The translations under genes and the position numbers were made by a program. Of a stretch of 64,000 nucleotides of DNA, positions 18,453 through 28,617 are shown piece after piece; the stretch's first letter is position 1, and each line of letters begins with the position of its first letter. The stretch comes from Alloprevotella tannerae ATCC 51259 (lineage in GTDB: Bacteria > Bacteroidota > Bacteroidia > Bacteroidales > Bacteroidaceae), in the NCBI RefSeq assembly GCF_000159995.1, contig NZ_GG700643.1, positions 673,095 to 737,094 of the forward strand, given 5' to 3'. The notes beneath the pieces were generated by a model, which saw nothing but the letters and a program-made list of their open reading frames with translations, was not told the DNA's origin and ran no database searches.

Positions 18453-20051
18453 TTAACGCGTGATCGATATTTTCTGCGTTAATTCTTCATCACCGCTCTT
18501 TATCTTCACAACATAAACACCCGGTTGGAGCGTCTTGCGATCCAGCGTGCGGAATGTGCCGTATGACATAGTGCGAACGAGTTTACCGTCAAGACTGGTC
18601 AACACGACTTGTGCGTCGTCGGCCACTTCTACGACGCGAACACCTACGGTACTGCAATTCTTCAACAGGAAGTGCGTGACATACATTTCGCCGGTGTAGC
18701 GATCTTGCTTGATGCGCTTCGTTTTGCCGTCGGCGCCTACTTCATCTAAGCGGAAGTAGCCGGCTGATATGCCGTCTTTGCCTTTATCGTAGAACTCCAA
18801 AGAGTAGCAGTCGTCGCGCTCGAGCTTCAACATTGTCCTGTAATTTTTCTGCTTTTCCGTCATCGGCTCACTTTCTTGAACAAGGTCGCCGGAAGAGTTG
18901 AAGAGCTTCCAAGAAGATTCCTCGGGCTTGTTGTCAGTCACGAAATTGAGGCGCACAGCATTGTTGGCCGTGGGTGCAGACTTGAAAATGAGTTCATATT
19001 TAGGCGTTACTTCCGATGAACCATTGAGATCGCTAAGCCAAATCGCCACCTTGTTTTCGTAAGTCTTTTCGTTGAGTTCGAAATCAGTGAAGGCGGGCGT
19101 TGTAATGGTCGTCTGCTGCGAAACATCTAAGTCGCCCGTCCACGGTGTCTGTTGCGTCTTACCGTTAACACTAACATTGATGGTAGCCGATTTGAGGTGG
19201 CTCTTGCCTTGGTTGCAGAAGCTGACCGTAGCCGTGAGGTTGGGCGTACAGATGTCGTCGGGAAGGCCTTTTACTTCGAGGATGCGAGCTGCATCTGCCT
19301 CGTTGTGGGGGTAGGGGAAGTATGTACAACCCACAACTTTTTTATTGGTGTCGTCTTGTACAAATACTACGACGCCCAACTGCTGCTCATTGGCGTAATT
19401 TTTGATGGCCCAGTCGACCTCATACGTGTAAGGCTGGCCCTTAAAGAGCTTTCCGGAGAGGGAAGCGCCTTGTCCGTCGGGGAGAATCTTACGTGCGCAG
19501 AAATAGAATTCCTTCTCGCCGTTGCGGGCGGGCGTCGTCCAGTTGACTTCTTCTTCGATGGGCACGACGAAGAGGTGCATCTTTTCGTCGTTGATCTCTT
19601 CGAGGGCCGTAAGGTTGACACTGACGGTGAGTTTGTGGTCTTTGATGTTGATTAAACCATCGATCTTGACGGGCCTGTTTTCTTTGTAGCCGTAGTTGAT
19701 GTAACTCGTGAGCTTAGCTTCGTCCCGTTCCGCGTTGCGCTTGACGCCGTTGACGTACCAGCTGGGCACGCCGTTGACGTTGTAGTAGAAACGGCGAGCA
19801 TTGAAGTTTTGCGGGTCGCAACGATAAAACTTATCGGCGGGATCGGGGAAACTTACGTGGTATTTAATGGCCACGCATTTGCCGACAGTCTTACGAAGGG
19901 CGGCATCTAAGTAAGGCGCGAAACCGGCACAAGGACCACAACTCGTGTTGGTGAACTCTTCGACGAGCGCGAGCTGCTTTTGTTCTTGAGCAAACAGACT
20001 GCTCAGGCCCATAAATAGGGCGAAAATAAGAAGTAAACTTTTCCTACTCAT
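18453..20051 (-). CDS. Secreted Omp28/thioredoxin-like protein with C-terminal sorting domain
   Basis: 532 residues. Sec signal peptide (MSRKSLLLIFALFMGLSSLFAQ), then an Omp28-type thioredoxin-like domain with an intact CxxC (NTSCGPCAGFAP, about 35-46). Beta-rich domains follow, and a C-terminal module VVLTSLDGKLVRTM...LQPGVYVVKIKSG that resembles type 9 secretion sorting domains (T9SS CTD). It is expected to be exported and attached at the cell surface, but no T9SS gene lies in this window to confirm that. Divergent from secDF, with its own promoter and terminator, so it is monocistronic. Confidence 0.85.
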   Translation of the reverse strand: MSRKSLLLIFALFMGLSSLFAQEQKQLALVEEFTNTSCGPCAGFAPYLDAALRKTVGKCVAIKYHVSFPDPADKFYRCDPQNFNARRFYYNVNGVPSWYVNGVKRNAERDEAKLTSYINYGYKENRPVKIDGLINIKDHKLTVSVNLTALEEINDEKMHLFVVPIEEEVNWTTPARNGEKEFYFCARKILPDGQGASLSGKLFKGQPYTYEVDWAIKNYANEQQLGVVVFVQDDTNKKVVGCTYFPYPHNEADAARILEVKGLPDDICTPNLTATVSFCNQGKSHLKSATINVSVNGKTQQTPWTGDLDVSQQTTITTPAFTDFELNEKTYENKVAIWLSDLNGSSEVTPKYELIFKSAPTANNAVRLNFVTDNKPEESSWKLFNSSGDLVQESEPMTEKQKNYRTMLKLERDDCYSLEFYDKGKDGISAGYFRLDEVGADGKTKRIKQDRYTGEMYVTHFLLKNCSTVGVRVVEVADDAQVVLTSLDGKLVRTMSYGTFRTLDRKTLQPGVYVVKIKSGDEELTQKISITR

Positions 20052-20170
20052 AAAAATTTAGGTTAAGGTAAACCAATGTTATCTACTAAGAACGGGCAAT
20101 TGGCTTATGATCGCTGCGACGGCAATGTTTTCCGGACAACAATGCGAAGTCGACATGCCTTTTCTGTACG

Positions 20171-20202
20171 CAAATATACAAACTTGAAGAAGATTCTCAC
20201 AA
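20171..20202 (-). promoter_or_regulatory. Promoter of the Omp28-like gene
   Basis: Minus-strand -7 box TATATTTG (plus strand 20171-20178) with a TTG (20200-20202) 21 nt upstream, fitting the Bacteroidetes sigma layout. The leader before the ATG is about 110 nt. Confidence 0.65.
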
Positions 20203-20413
20203 TTTTTAGCAACTAAAATGTGAGCTGTGGAATAGTTTGGGCGAGAAGCAGAACTCATTCCATGCGAAAAAGGACTTGCGCCGCTGTAAAGCAACAGCAG
20301 AATAGCACCAAATAAAAGGGAAACGCTCCAAAAGAAGAGGCTAAAACGCATCTTTCAAAGCGCACACGATGGCGTAAAGCTGTCGTAGGCGCGCCTTTTT
20401 TATTCGTTAGCGC

Positions 20414-20443
20414 TTGCTCTGTTGAAAAAAGACCGTATATTTG
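20414..20443 (+). promoter_or_regulatory. Promoter of secDF
   Basis: TTG at 20414-20416, 19-nt spacer, TATATTTG at 20436-20443. The ATG is 63 bp further on. Confidence 0.7.
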
Positions 20444-20506
20444 CATGCTATTTGCAACATTTCGGAAAACCAAAGCAAAAATCAAATCAATAAATAAAAT
20501 CGACAA

Positions 20507-23383
20507 ATGCAAAACAAAGGATTTGTTAAAGCAATTGCTATTCTGCTAACGTTGATTTGCCTCTTCTATTTCTCTTTTTCCTTCGTAACCAATCATTACG
20601 AGAGAAAAGCTGAAGCTATGGGCCCTGTGGCCGGCAAGGCTTACCTCGACTCGATGATGAACGAGAAGGTTTATTTGAACTGGAAGACGCTGAAAGAATG
20701 TCAGTCGTTGCAGATCGGATTGGGCTTGGACCTTAAAGGAGGTATGAACGTCATCCTCGAGGTTTCGGTGCCTGATGTAGTGAAGAACTTGGCCGGCGAC
20801 AACGCCAAAGCACCTGCTTTCCAAAAAGCAGTGGACCAAGCACGCGAAGGTTATAAAAAAGGCGACGGAGATTTTGTTGAGCTCTTCGTAAAGGATTACG
20901 CCGAAGCCAACGGTGCGGGCAAACTTGGCGCGCTCTTCGCCGCACGACTCAAGGAAAAGAACATTACGTTCAACTCCTCGGACGCGCAAGTGCAAAAGGC
21001 GCTCGAAGAAGAAGTAGACGCAGCCGTGGCCAACTCAAACGAAGTCGTTCGTTCTCGTATCGACCGCTTCGGTGTTGCGCAGCCTAACATCCAAATCCTT
21101 CGCGGTAAAGGTCAGATCGGTCAGATTATGGTCGAAATGCCCGGTATCAAGGAACCGGAACGTGTGCGCAAGTTGCTGCAAGGTAGTGCCAACCTCGAAT
21201 TTTGGGAGACTTATACACTGGATAAGATCAACGCCGCACTACAAAGCATCAACGAAATCGGAACTGCGTCCGACTCTACACAGCAACAAAAGCAGAGCGG
21301 CAAGCCTCTCTTCCAGATGCTCAGCCAACAAAACACCAACCCGCAAGGTTGCATCGTAGGCTACGCAGCTCCCAAAGACACGGCAGCTATAGATAATATT
21401 ATATATAGCGAAGCTGCGAAGAGCAAATTGCCGGCCGACCTTGTACTCCACTGGAGCGTAAAGCCGGAGATGGGGCAAGCATTTGCGCTCTACGCGCTCC
21501 GCTCTAACGGCGGACAACCTGCGCTTCAAGGCGACGTAATCGCTGATGCAAAGGACGACTTCGACCAATATCACCGTCCGATTGTCTCTATGACAATGAC
21601 CAATGATGGATCGCGCGAATGGGCAAACATAACTAAGAAGAACCTGCACCAGCCGGTAGCCATCGTGCTTGACGGTTACGTTTACAGTGCACCGGTTATT
21701 CAGAACGAGATTAACGGCGGCACGTCGCAAATCTCAGGCCACTTCACGACCGACGACACGCGCGACTTGGCCAACGTGCTCAAGAGCGGTAAAATGCCTG
21801 CACCGACCAACATCGTCCAAGAAGAAACCGTCGGTCCCTCATTAGGTTCAGCCTCCATTCAAGCCGGACTCTACTCTTGTATTGTAGCGTTCATCTTGTT
21901 GATGATTTTCATGTGCTGCTACTACGGTATCATCCCCGGTATGGTGGCCAACATCGCTTTGGTCCTCAACTTCTTCTTCACGTTCGGCGTCTTGGTTTCC
22001 TTCCAAGCAGCTTTGACGATGAGCGGTATAGCCGGTCTCGTCCTCTCCTTAGGTATGGCCGTCGACGCCAACGTATTGATCTACGAGCGTACGAAAGAAG
22101 AGTTGCGCAACGGTAAAAACATCAAGTCAGCCCTTGCTGCCGGTTACGGAAACGCTTTCTCGGCCATCTTCGACTCCAACCTCACCTCAATCATCACCGC
22201 GATTATCCTCTACAATTTCGGTACAGGTCCTATCCGCGGTTTCGCTTTGACGCTCGGTATCGGTATCTGCGCCAGCTTCTTCACAGCCGTGTGGATCTCA
22301 CGTATGATTTACGAACGTCAGATGAACCACGAGCGCTGGTTAGGCCTCACTTTCTCAACCCCCTTGACGCGCAATTTCCTCACCAACGCCCATTTCCGTT
22401 TGATGAAGAACGCGCCCAAGGCCATGATCGTCTTCGGTTTGATCGTTCTCGTCTGCATCGGCTCGCTTGCTACGCGCGGCCTGTCGAAGGGTATCGACTT
22501 TACGGGCGGTCGCAACTTCGTCATCGAGTTTGAAGACAGAGCCATCACGCCTGAGAAAGTAGATGCAGCCGTAGAGCGTGTGATTAAAGCCAAAGACCCC
22601 AACGCTACGATTAGCGCCATCGAGGTCGTAACGGCTCAGAAACGCGCTGTGCGCCTCACGACCAACTACATGATCGACAGCGACGCAGCAGACGCCGACG
22701 AAGTAGTAGAGAAAACCGTCTACGAAGCATTAAAGCAAGGCAAACTCATCACTGCCGACTACAAGACATTTAAAGATCGCGAAAACCGCACCGGCGGATC
22801 GATCGTAAGTGCCCAGAAAGTAGGCCCCGCAGTAGCAGCCGATATGGCCAAGGGTGCGATTATCTCCGTCATCCTCTCGCTGATCGCCATCTTCGTCTAC
22901 ATCCTCGCCCGCTTCCGCAATGTAGCCTTCTCCATAGGCTCAGTATTGGCCCTCACAGTCGACACTTTGATCATCGTAGGTATGTATTCTATCTGCTGGG
23001 GATGGATGCCGTTCTCCCTCGAAGTGGATCAGACGTTCATCGGAGCGGTCTTGACAGCCATCGGTTACTCTATCAACGACAAAGTGGTTGTATTCGACCG
23101 CATTCGTGAAAACTTAGGACTCTATCCGAAGCGAGAAACGGAGCGCCTCTTCAACGATTCGCTCAACGAGACTTTGGCCCGCACGATTATGACCTCAGCT
23201 ACGACGTTGCTCGTCCTCCTTTGCATCTTCTTCTTAGGTGGCGACAGCATCCGCAGCTTTGCTTTCGCAATGATTCTGGGTGTAATCTTCGGCACACTGT
23301 CTTCCATCTTCCTCGCAGCGCCCATCGCTTTCCGCACATTAGGCAAGAAGCGCGTTGTTGAGGCCGCAGTAGCCAAGGCGTAA
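20507..23383 (+). CDS. secDF: Fused protein translocase subunit SecDF
   Basis: Inner-membrane RND-type partner of SecYEG that uses the proton motive force to finish export of preproteins. The 958-residue product carries SecD then SecF in one chain, the usual state in Bacteroidetes. The SecD half has a first membrane span at 6-25, DLKGGMNVILEV, a periplasmic P1 domain with a long low-complexity insert (about 255-275, rich in Q and S), and membrane spans from about 445 containing GMAVDANVLIYERTKEE. The SecF half begins near 640 with GIDFTGGRNFVIEF and contains AIGYSINDKVVVFDRIREN. The conserved Asp of both motifs (GMAVDAN, NDKVVVFDR) is present. Confidence 0.97.
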   Translation: MQNKGFVKAIAILLTLICLFYFSFSFVTNHYERKAEAMGPVAGKAYLDSMMNEKVYLNWKTLKECQSLQIGLGLDLKGGMNVILEVSVPDVVKNLAGDNAKAPAFQKAVDQAREGYKKGDGDFVELFVKDYAEANGAGKLGALFAARLKEKNITFNSSDAQVQKALEEEVDAAVANSNEVVRSRIDRFGVAQPNIQILRGKGQIGQIMVEMPGIKEPERVRKLLQGSANLEFWETYTLDKINAALQSINEIGTASDSTQQQKQSGKPLFQMLSQQNTNPQGCIVGYAAPKDTAAIDNIIYSEAAKSKLPADLVLHWSVKPEMGQAFALYALRSNGGQPALQGDVIADAKDDFDQYHRPIVSMTMTNDGSREWANITKKNLHQPVAIVLDGYVYSAPVIQNEINGGTSQISGHFTTDDTRDLANVLKSGKMPAPTNIVQEETVGPSLGSASIQAGLYSCIVAFILLMIFMCCYYGIIPGMVANIALVLNFFFTFGVLVSFQAALTMSGIAGLVLSLGMAVDANVLIYERTKEELRNGKNIKSALAAGYGNAFSAIFDSNLTSIITAIILYNFGTGPIRGFALTLGIGICASFFTAVWISRMIYERQMNHERWLGLTFSTPLTRNFLTNAHFRLMKNAPKAMIVFGLIVLVCIGSLATRGLSKGIDFTGGRNFVIEFEDRAITPEKVDAAVERVIKAKDPNATISAIEVVTAQKRAVRLTTNYMIDSDAADADEVVEKTVYEALKQGKLITADYKTFKDRENRTGGSIVSAQKVGPAVAADMAKGAIISVILSLIAIFVYILARFRNVAFSIGSVLALTVDTLIIVGMYSICWGWMPFSLEVDQTFIGAVLTAIGYSINDKVVVFDRIRENLGLYPKRETERLFNDSLNETLARTIMTSATTLLVLLCIFFLGGDSIRSFAFAMILGVIFGTLSSIFLAAPIAFRTLGKKRVVEAAVAKA

Positions 23384-23438
23384 GTCCCCCTTTTCGCTCC
23401 CGCTGTTCGAGGTGCGATAAAGAAACAACCAACATATC

Positions 23439-23475
23439 ATTCGCCTGCTCTTCATTGAGCAGGCGAATTTCTTTT
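23439..23475 (+). terminator. Rho-independent terminator of secDF
   Basis: ATTCGCCTGCTC (23439-23450) pairs with GAGCAGGCGAAT (23457-23468), followed by TTCTTTT. Confidence 0.9.
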
Positions 23476-23642
23476 ATCCCCAAGCGAAAGTCTCTCTCGG
23501 TCGGGCATCGTGTCCCAAGCCCTCCTCGCAACGTGCGGCCTTGAATGTTTTTGTTTCAAACGATTCGTCTCTGATCATTGATAATACCTCATCAAATTCA
23601 ATCCGATTTTCACATAATCCGCGCCGCCCACGCCTCCCGCCG

Positions 23643-24725
23643 CAAATAACCCCATTGGAGTTAGTCTTTTGGCAGGGCAGGGTTAAAATGTGCAGCGTTT
23701 TAACCCTGCCTAACGCGTCCCCGCATTGACAACCCCTTAGGGTTGGTCTTTCAAAAATATCCAATGATTGACATGCAACGCAAACAAACCCAATTATAAT
23801 TCGCATGAGCAACGACTTATGTCGTTAGTGGCCGGGTTGCCGCTTCGCTCCTCAACCCTGCCACGGTGAAAGACCAACCCTAAGGGGTTGCACACTATGT
23901 ATGCTTGCTTATCCAGGGTTAAGCCACGCTGTGCCTTAACCCCGGCCTGCCAAAAGACCAACCCTAAGGGGTTGTTGTCGCTATCTGTGGCATCGGGGTC
24001 GAATTATGCCTGCCCTGTCATTGTGTGTATGCACCTTTTATTTGACCTACTAATCAATCATATTGAATGCCTACGTCTTCCGCCTCAAATAACCCCATCG
24101 GGGTTAGTCTTTTGGCAGGGCAGGGTTAAAGCGCTCGCGTTTTAACCCTGACTAACGCGTCTCCGCATTGACAACCCCTTAGGGTTGGTCTTTCAAAAAC
24201 GTCCGCGAATCGGTACGCAATGGATACCCTCCAAATAATAATGGACGAGATCAACGACTTGCGTCGTTAGTGGCCGGGTTGCCGCTACGCTCCTCAACCC
24301 TGCCACAATGAAAGAGCAACCCCTGATGGGGTTGCTCTCGTTTCTCTCGCTTCATCCGGGGTTAAGCCACGTTGTGCCTTAACCCCGGCCTGCCAAAAGA
24401 CCAACCCCGATGGGGTTGTTGTCGCCATTTAACGCTTTGAGGTCGAATTATGGGCTCGCCATCATTGTAATGCTTGCGCACTCGATTTAGCCTACTAATC
24501 ATTCCAATCAAAACTCACATCCTTCTACCTATAAAGCATCCCATCTAATCTCATATCTAACCATACTAAAGGTTCAAAAACCAACACGCACCTCCTATTC
24601 TCCATCAATTCCGCCTCAAATAACCCCATCGGGGTTAGTCTTTTGGCAGGGCAGGGTTAAAGCGACAACGCTTTAACCCTGCCTAACGCGTCCCCGCATT
24701 GACAACCCCTTAGGGTTGGTCTTTC
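23643..24725 (-). repeat. Stem-loop repeat cluster 3 (inverted relative to clusters 1, 2 and 4)
   Basis: A1 modules in reverse at 23643-23752, 24086-24194 and 24617-24725; A2 modules in reverse at 23810-23977 and 24252-24421. The last two A1 copies are 531 bp apart. Linkers are conserved with other clusters: the segment 23755-23809 is nearly the reverse complement of 32455-32509. The A2 flank with CGAATTATG plus a TACTAATCA segment (near 24003/24047 and 24443/24490) matches the reverse of 2441-2500 in cluster 1. Confidence 0.85.
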
Positions 24726-24798
24726 AAAAAACATCCGATGGTCGAAACGCAACGAAAAATGACAAACTAACGATGCTCAAAATCCCCTTTCTAACCAT

Positions 24799-24838
24799 AA
24801 AAAATACGCGAACAAACCGATGACGGCTTATTCGCGCT
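24799..24838 (-). terminator. Orphan terminator-like hairpin on the minus strand
   Basis: CGCGAACAAACCGATGACGG and the following TTATTCGCG (24807-24836) form a long stem with a 4-nt loop. On the minus strand a T-rich tail follows. No minus-strand gene lies upstream for it to terminate. The same hairpin, in inverse orientation, is at 31870-31909 where it does follow a gene. Confidence 0.6.
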
Positions 24839-24846
24839 GTTTGCGC

Positions 24847-24928
24847 TCACGATAAAAAGAGCTTACCCTCGTGATAAAAAAGGTTTGCGCTCACGAGAAA
24901 AAAAGTCTACCCTCACGAGCGTAAACCA
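24847..24928. repeat. Phased four-core array, family B copy 3
   Basis: Cores at 24847 (TCACGA), 24869 (TCGTGA), 24891 (TCACGA) and 24913 (TCACGA), exactly 22 nt apart. With the adjoining hairpin it is a near inverted copy of 31789-31909. 24929-25295 holds nothing I recognise. Confidence 0.8.
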
Positions 24929-25295
24929 AATTGGAGAGGCGTGCGATGCTTAGAATGGGCATAAAGGCGCGCAATATCAAGGCGAAATAAGTTTCCGGCA
25001 AAACTTCGAGGACAACATTTTCCGACAAACAGCGCCGCCACTCGGAGAGCGGGTAGGGGAGTAGAGCCGGTCTCGTTGCAACTTGCGGCGTGGGGCGAGT
25101 GTGGAGAGAAAAGAGGCGCGCCGCAAAACGTTTTGCATCAACCTGCCAATACGTAAAAAGGCCAAAACAACGGCTCGTTGCCCGCATTCAAGTCTTTCGT
25201 CTTCAGCAGCGCATACGAAGGAGCTGTATGAGCATTTTAGGGGAGACGCCACAAAGACTTTCCGGCTTATGGGTGAGAGGGAAGCATGCCGCGGC

Positions 25296-25521
25296 GGGGA
25301 AAAGGGCCTGTTGCAGCAAACTATAAGCGTGTGGCGGCAGGGAAGAAGAGAAGCACGGCGGGAGAGAGGAGTAACGCAACGGACAAAAGGAATAGCGCAA
25401 CGAGAGGGAAAAATGCCACGGCGGGAAAGGGGGATGCGATAGAAAAAGGAAGGGATGCCGCAGCGGGAGAGCGGCGCGTCACGGCAGGAAAGAAGCGTAC
25501 AGCGGTGGGCGAGAGCAACGC
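25296..25521 (+). repeat. Degenerate 21-nt tandem array, family F
   Basis: At least nine successive units of exactly 21 nt begin at 25318, 25339, 25360, 25381, 25402, 25423, 25444, 25465 and 25486, plus a 22-nt unit at 25296 and a partial last unit. Each has a purine-rich first half (GGGARAR...) and an end like GCCRCGGC. Because 21 is a multiple of three, one plus-strand frame (25286-25693) stays open and gives a 7-residue Lys/Arg/Ala-rich repeat; it has no signal peptide or known domain and ends 4 bp before the real barrel gene. I treat it as a DNA repeat, with a small chance that it is a basic repeat protein. Confidence 0.7.
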
Positions 25522-25592
25522 ATTTACCAACGTTTTATTTCATTTTTTAGAGAAAATGGGAGTAGGGCGGGGCACTTTTTCTTTGTTTTATT

Positions 25593-25600
25593 TACCTTTG
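25593..25600 (+). promoter_or_regulatory. -7 box for the first beta-barrel gene
   Basis: TACCTTTG matches TAnnTTTG, 97 bp before the ATG at 25698. No well-spaced -33 element is evident. Confidence 0.5.
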
Positions 25601-25697
25601 CGCGCAAACACCGGACACTCGGCGCTTCGAAAACGGAAACAGGGGCAAACAATCCCTTATATCCTATCTAAAAATCGACATAAAACCGCATAATCTT

Positions 25698-26237
25698 ATG
25701 AAACGCACACACACTTTTCAACTGAAGGCACTCACTTTTCTACTCCTCTCGTTCTGCTTCCTGACGGCGCAGGCGCAACGAAAGGTTCACTTCGGCGCAG
25801 GCGTAAACTACACGCTGCCCATCGAACGTTATACCGCCGGCGAAACACGTTTTGGCGTTTACTTAAATGGAACTTACCGACTGGCAGATAGAATTGACGT
25901 GGGCCTAACGGCGAGCTTGGACGAGCCATCTTACGTAGTCCACGAACCGGATGGGACTTCGCTCTGCTACGATGCGCACGCCTTGTCGTTTGTGGCAAAC
26001 GCGAATTATACATTTCCGCTCAAGACGCCCAAAGTGTTGCCTTTTGTCGGAATGGGATTGGGCCTTTCCTTTGACAATATCAAAGACGGCGTATTTTCTG
26101 ACGGACATAAGCTCCACCCCGTCGCAGTGCCGATGGCCGGCGTTCGATTCTTCAAACATTTAGATCTGACGGCGCGCTATTATATCACGGATAAGAAATT
26201 TGACCGCCTGACGCTCTCGCTTGGTTATACGTTTTAA
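25698..26237 (+). CDS. Small outer-membrane beta-barrel protein, copy 1
   Basis: 179 residues: signal peptide (cleavage near AQAQ, about 27), then alternating hydrophobic/polar strands typical of an eight-stranded OmpX/OmpW-like barrel (VHFGAGVNYTLPIE, FGVYLNGTYRLADRIDVGLTA, VLPFVGMGLGLSFDNI, LDLTARYYIT). It ends in an aromatic residue (LSLGYTF), the usual signal for the BAM machine. The next gene is a clear paralog. Function unknown; such proteins are found as adhesion or stress-related surface proteins, but nothing here decides that. Confidence 0.8.
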   Translation: MKRTHTFQLKALTFLLLSFCFLTAQAQRKVHFGAGVNYTLPIERYTAGETRFGVYLNGTYRLADRIDVGLTASLDEPSYVVHEPDGTSLCYDAHALSFVANANYTFPLKTPKVLPFVGMGLGLSFDNIKDGVFSDGHKLHPVAVPMAGVRFFKHLDLTARYYITDKKFDRLTLSLGYTF

Positions 26238-26283
26238 GTGCGACTAAAGCAGGGCCACGACATCTCCATAAGCCACATAAGCA

Positions 26284-26787
26284 ATGAAAAGAAACATCAT
26301 TTTCCTCCTGTTTACGCTCTGCGTGTTGTCCTCACAAGCTCAACGCAAATTTCGCTTTGGCTTAGGCCTAAATTATCCCATTCCTATCGAAAAGGGATGC
26401 AACGATTTGAGCTATCCCGGCATTTATCTTAATGCGAGTTACCGATTGACGGATCGTATTAACGTAGATTTAGGCTTGCATGGCGAAAAGTGTGCTTCAA
26501 ATCTCGACACATCCATTGAAGAAACCTCCACATTGGCCATCGTACCCGGAGTAAACTACCTGTTTCCTTTGAAGACGAAAAAAGTACTCCCTTACGTGGG
26601 CCTTGGTACCGGTATTTCTTTTGATAATTTTGGGAAGGGTGTCTTTGGCCATGGGATGCACCTCCATCCGGTCTTGGTGCCGAAAGTCGGCATCCAATTT
26701 TTCAAGCACTTGGATGTGACTTTCCGCTATTATATTACACATCCCGACTTCGACCGCTTGATGGTGGGCATTGGCTATACCTTTTAA
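26284..26787 (+). CDS. Small outer-membrane beta-barrel protein, copy 2
   Basis: 167 residues, paralog of the preceding gene: signal peptide MKRNIIFLLFTLCVLSSQAQ, then strands FRFGLGLNYPIPIE, GIYLNASYRLTDRINVDLGL, VLPYVGLGTGISFDNFGKGVF and a final GIGYTF. Shared landmarks with copy 1 are YRLTDRI/YRLADRI, FPLKT, SFDN, HLHPV, FFKHLD and RYYIT at the same positions. The N-terminal third has diverged most. 46 bp after copy 1, so probably co-transcribed. A recent but not identical tandem duplication. Confidence 0.8.
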   Translation: MKRNIIFLLFTLCVLSSQAQRKFRFGLGLNYPIPIEKGCNDLSYPGIYLNASYRLTDRINVDLGLHGEKCASNLDTSIEETSTLAIVPGVNYLFPLKTKKVLPYVGLGTGISFDNFGKGVFGHGMHLHPVLVPKVGIQFFKHLDVTFRYYITHPDFDRLMVGIGYTF

Positions 26788-26810
26788 GTGCGGCTATTTG
26801 CGGAGCAAAC

Positions 26811-26842
26811 TTTGGGCAAAAGCAGAAAAATGCCTACTTTTG
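26811..26842 (+). promoter_or_regulatory. Promoter of gltX
   Basis: TTTG at 26811-26814, 20-nt spacer, TACTTTTG at 26835-26842; about 145 bp leader before gltX. Confidence 0.65.
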
Positions 26843-26987
26843 CGTGATTATTTCACGAGTCGTCGCGACTTGTGCGGGCCGATCTTTGTCGGCCTTGTGC
26901 ACAAACAGGCCCACATCGTTGCGCCTTCAACCCTTGGGGTTGCTTTCTTGCGCGCGTCTCTACCCATTTTAGAATAAAACCTGCAGT

Positions 26988-28505
26988 ATGTCAGCACGAG
27001 AAGTACGCGTACGCTTTGCTCCCAGTCCCACAGGGCCGCTTCATATCGGCGGAGTGCGCACGGCGCTCTACAATTTCCTATTTGCTCGCCAGCATGGCGG
27101 GAAACTCGTTTTTCGTATCGAAGACACGGACTCCAATCGCTTTGTTCCGGGGGCCGAAGACTATATCTTGGAGAGCTTCAAATGGCTCGGCATCAACTTT
27201 GATGAAGGGGTAAGTTTCGGCGGTCAATATGGACCGTACCGCCAAAGCGAACGACGCGAAATCTATCGCCGCTACGTCGATCAATTGCTCGAGGAAGGCA
27301 AGGCTTATTACGCCTTTGATACGCCCGAAGAGCTGGAAGCGAAGCGCGGGGAGATACGGAATTTTCAGTATGACGCTTCTACGCGTATGCAAATGCGCAA
27401 TTCGCTCTCGCTTCCTGCGGACGAAACGGCGCGCCTCTTGCAGGAGGGCGTTAATTATGTAGTGCGCTTCAAGATTGAACCGGGCGAAGATGTTCACGTC
27501 AACGACATTATCCGTGGCGATGTGGTCATCAATTCTTCGATTCTGGACGATAAGGTGCTCTATAAAAACGCTGACGGCTTGCCTACTTATCATTTGGCCA
27601 ATATTGTCGATGATCATCTGATGGAAATCAGTCACGTGATCCGCGGCGAAGAGTGGTTGCCCTCCGCGCCCTTGCACGTCTTGCTTTATCGTGCGCTCGG
27701 CTGGGAGGAAACGATGCCGCGCTTCGCGCATCTCCCGCTGCTCTTAAAGCCGGATGGGAAAGGGAAACTTTCGAAAAGGGACGGCGACCGTCTGGGCTTC
27801 CCCGTCTTCCCGCTGGAATGGACAGACCCAAAAACGGGCGAGACCTCGTCGGGCTATCGCGAGAGCGGCTACTTGCCGGAGGCGGTGGTGAATTTCTTGG
27901 CCTTGCTCGGCTGGAATCCGGGCAACGACGAGGAGCTGCTGAGTATGGACGACCTTGTTCGACTTTTCGACTTGACGAAATGTTCTAAAGCCGGCGCGAA
28001 GTTTGATTACGTCAAAGGGCAATGGTTTAACCACGAATATATCCTAAACAGCGACGACGAAAAACTGGCGCCGACCTTCGCCGACATCTTGCGCGACAAC
28101 GGCATCGAGGCGCCAATGGAAAGCGTCGTCCGCGTGGTCGGGCTGATGAAAGGACGCGTCAATTTCGTCAAAGAATTGTGGCCGCTGTGTAGTTTCTTTT
28201 TCGTCGCGCCCACAACTTACGACGAAAAGACCGCCAAAAAGCGTTGGAAGGACTTCAGTGCACGACAAATGAGCGAACTTGCCGCGTTGTTGGAGGCGCT
28301 TTCCGACTTCTCGATGGCTGCACAAGAAGAGGCCGTCAACGCTTGGCTGGCCGAAAACGACTATAAAATGGGAGACGTGATGAATGCGTGGCGACTAACG
28401 CTCGTCGGCGAGGGAAAAGGTCCTCACATGTATGAGATTTCGTCCTTCCTCGGACAAGCTGAGACGCTCAAACGTATGCGCCGCGCCATCGAAATACTGG
28501 GTTAA
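26988..28505 (+). CDS. gltX: Glutamate-tRNA ligase
   Basis: Class I aminoacyl-tRNA synthetase, 505 residues. HIGH-type motif in [20 protein letters not shown] (about 9-28), KMSKS-type motif KLSKRDGDR (about 261), and the GluRS insertion [19 protein letters not shown]. The C-terminal helical anticodon-binding part is complete. A notable run around 270-285 ([22 protein letters not shown]) is an insertion after KLSKR that is typical of Bacteroidetes GluRS. waaA follows after 112 bp in the same direction. Confidence 0.97.
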   Translation: MSAREVRVRFAPSPTGPLHIGGVRTALYNFLFARQHGGKLVFRIEDTDSNRFVPGAEDYILESFKWLGINFDEGVSFGGQYGPYRQSERREIYRRYVDQLLEEGKAYYAFDTPEELEAKRGEIRNFQYDASTRMQMRNSLSLPADETARLLQEGVNYVVRFKIEPGEDVHVNDIIRGDVVINSSILDDKVLYKNADGLPTYHLANIVDDHLMEISHVIRGEEWLPSAPLHVLLYRALGWEETMPRFAHLPLLLKPDGKGKLSKRDGDRLGFPVFPLEWTDPKTGETSSGYRESGYLPEAVVNFLALLGWNPGNDEELLSMDDLVRLFDLTKCSKAGAKFDYVKGQWFNHEYILNSDDEKLAPTFADILRDNGIEAPMESVVRVVGLMKGRVNFVKELWPLCSFFFVAPTTYDEKTAKKRWKDFSARQMSELAALLEALSDFSMAAQEEAVNAWLAENDYKMGDVMNAWRLTLVGEGKGPHMYEISSFLGQAETLKRMRRAIEILG

Positions 28506-28617
28506 AGCCCGCCGCCGGCGCTCTAAAGATCGCTGCCAGCGTCCTGCGGCTTTCTTTCGCGACCGCAGCGGGCGCCGGATGCGCCGGAAACCTCAAAATT
28601 GTCAGCCGACAAATAAA

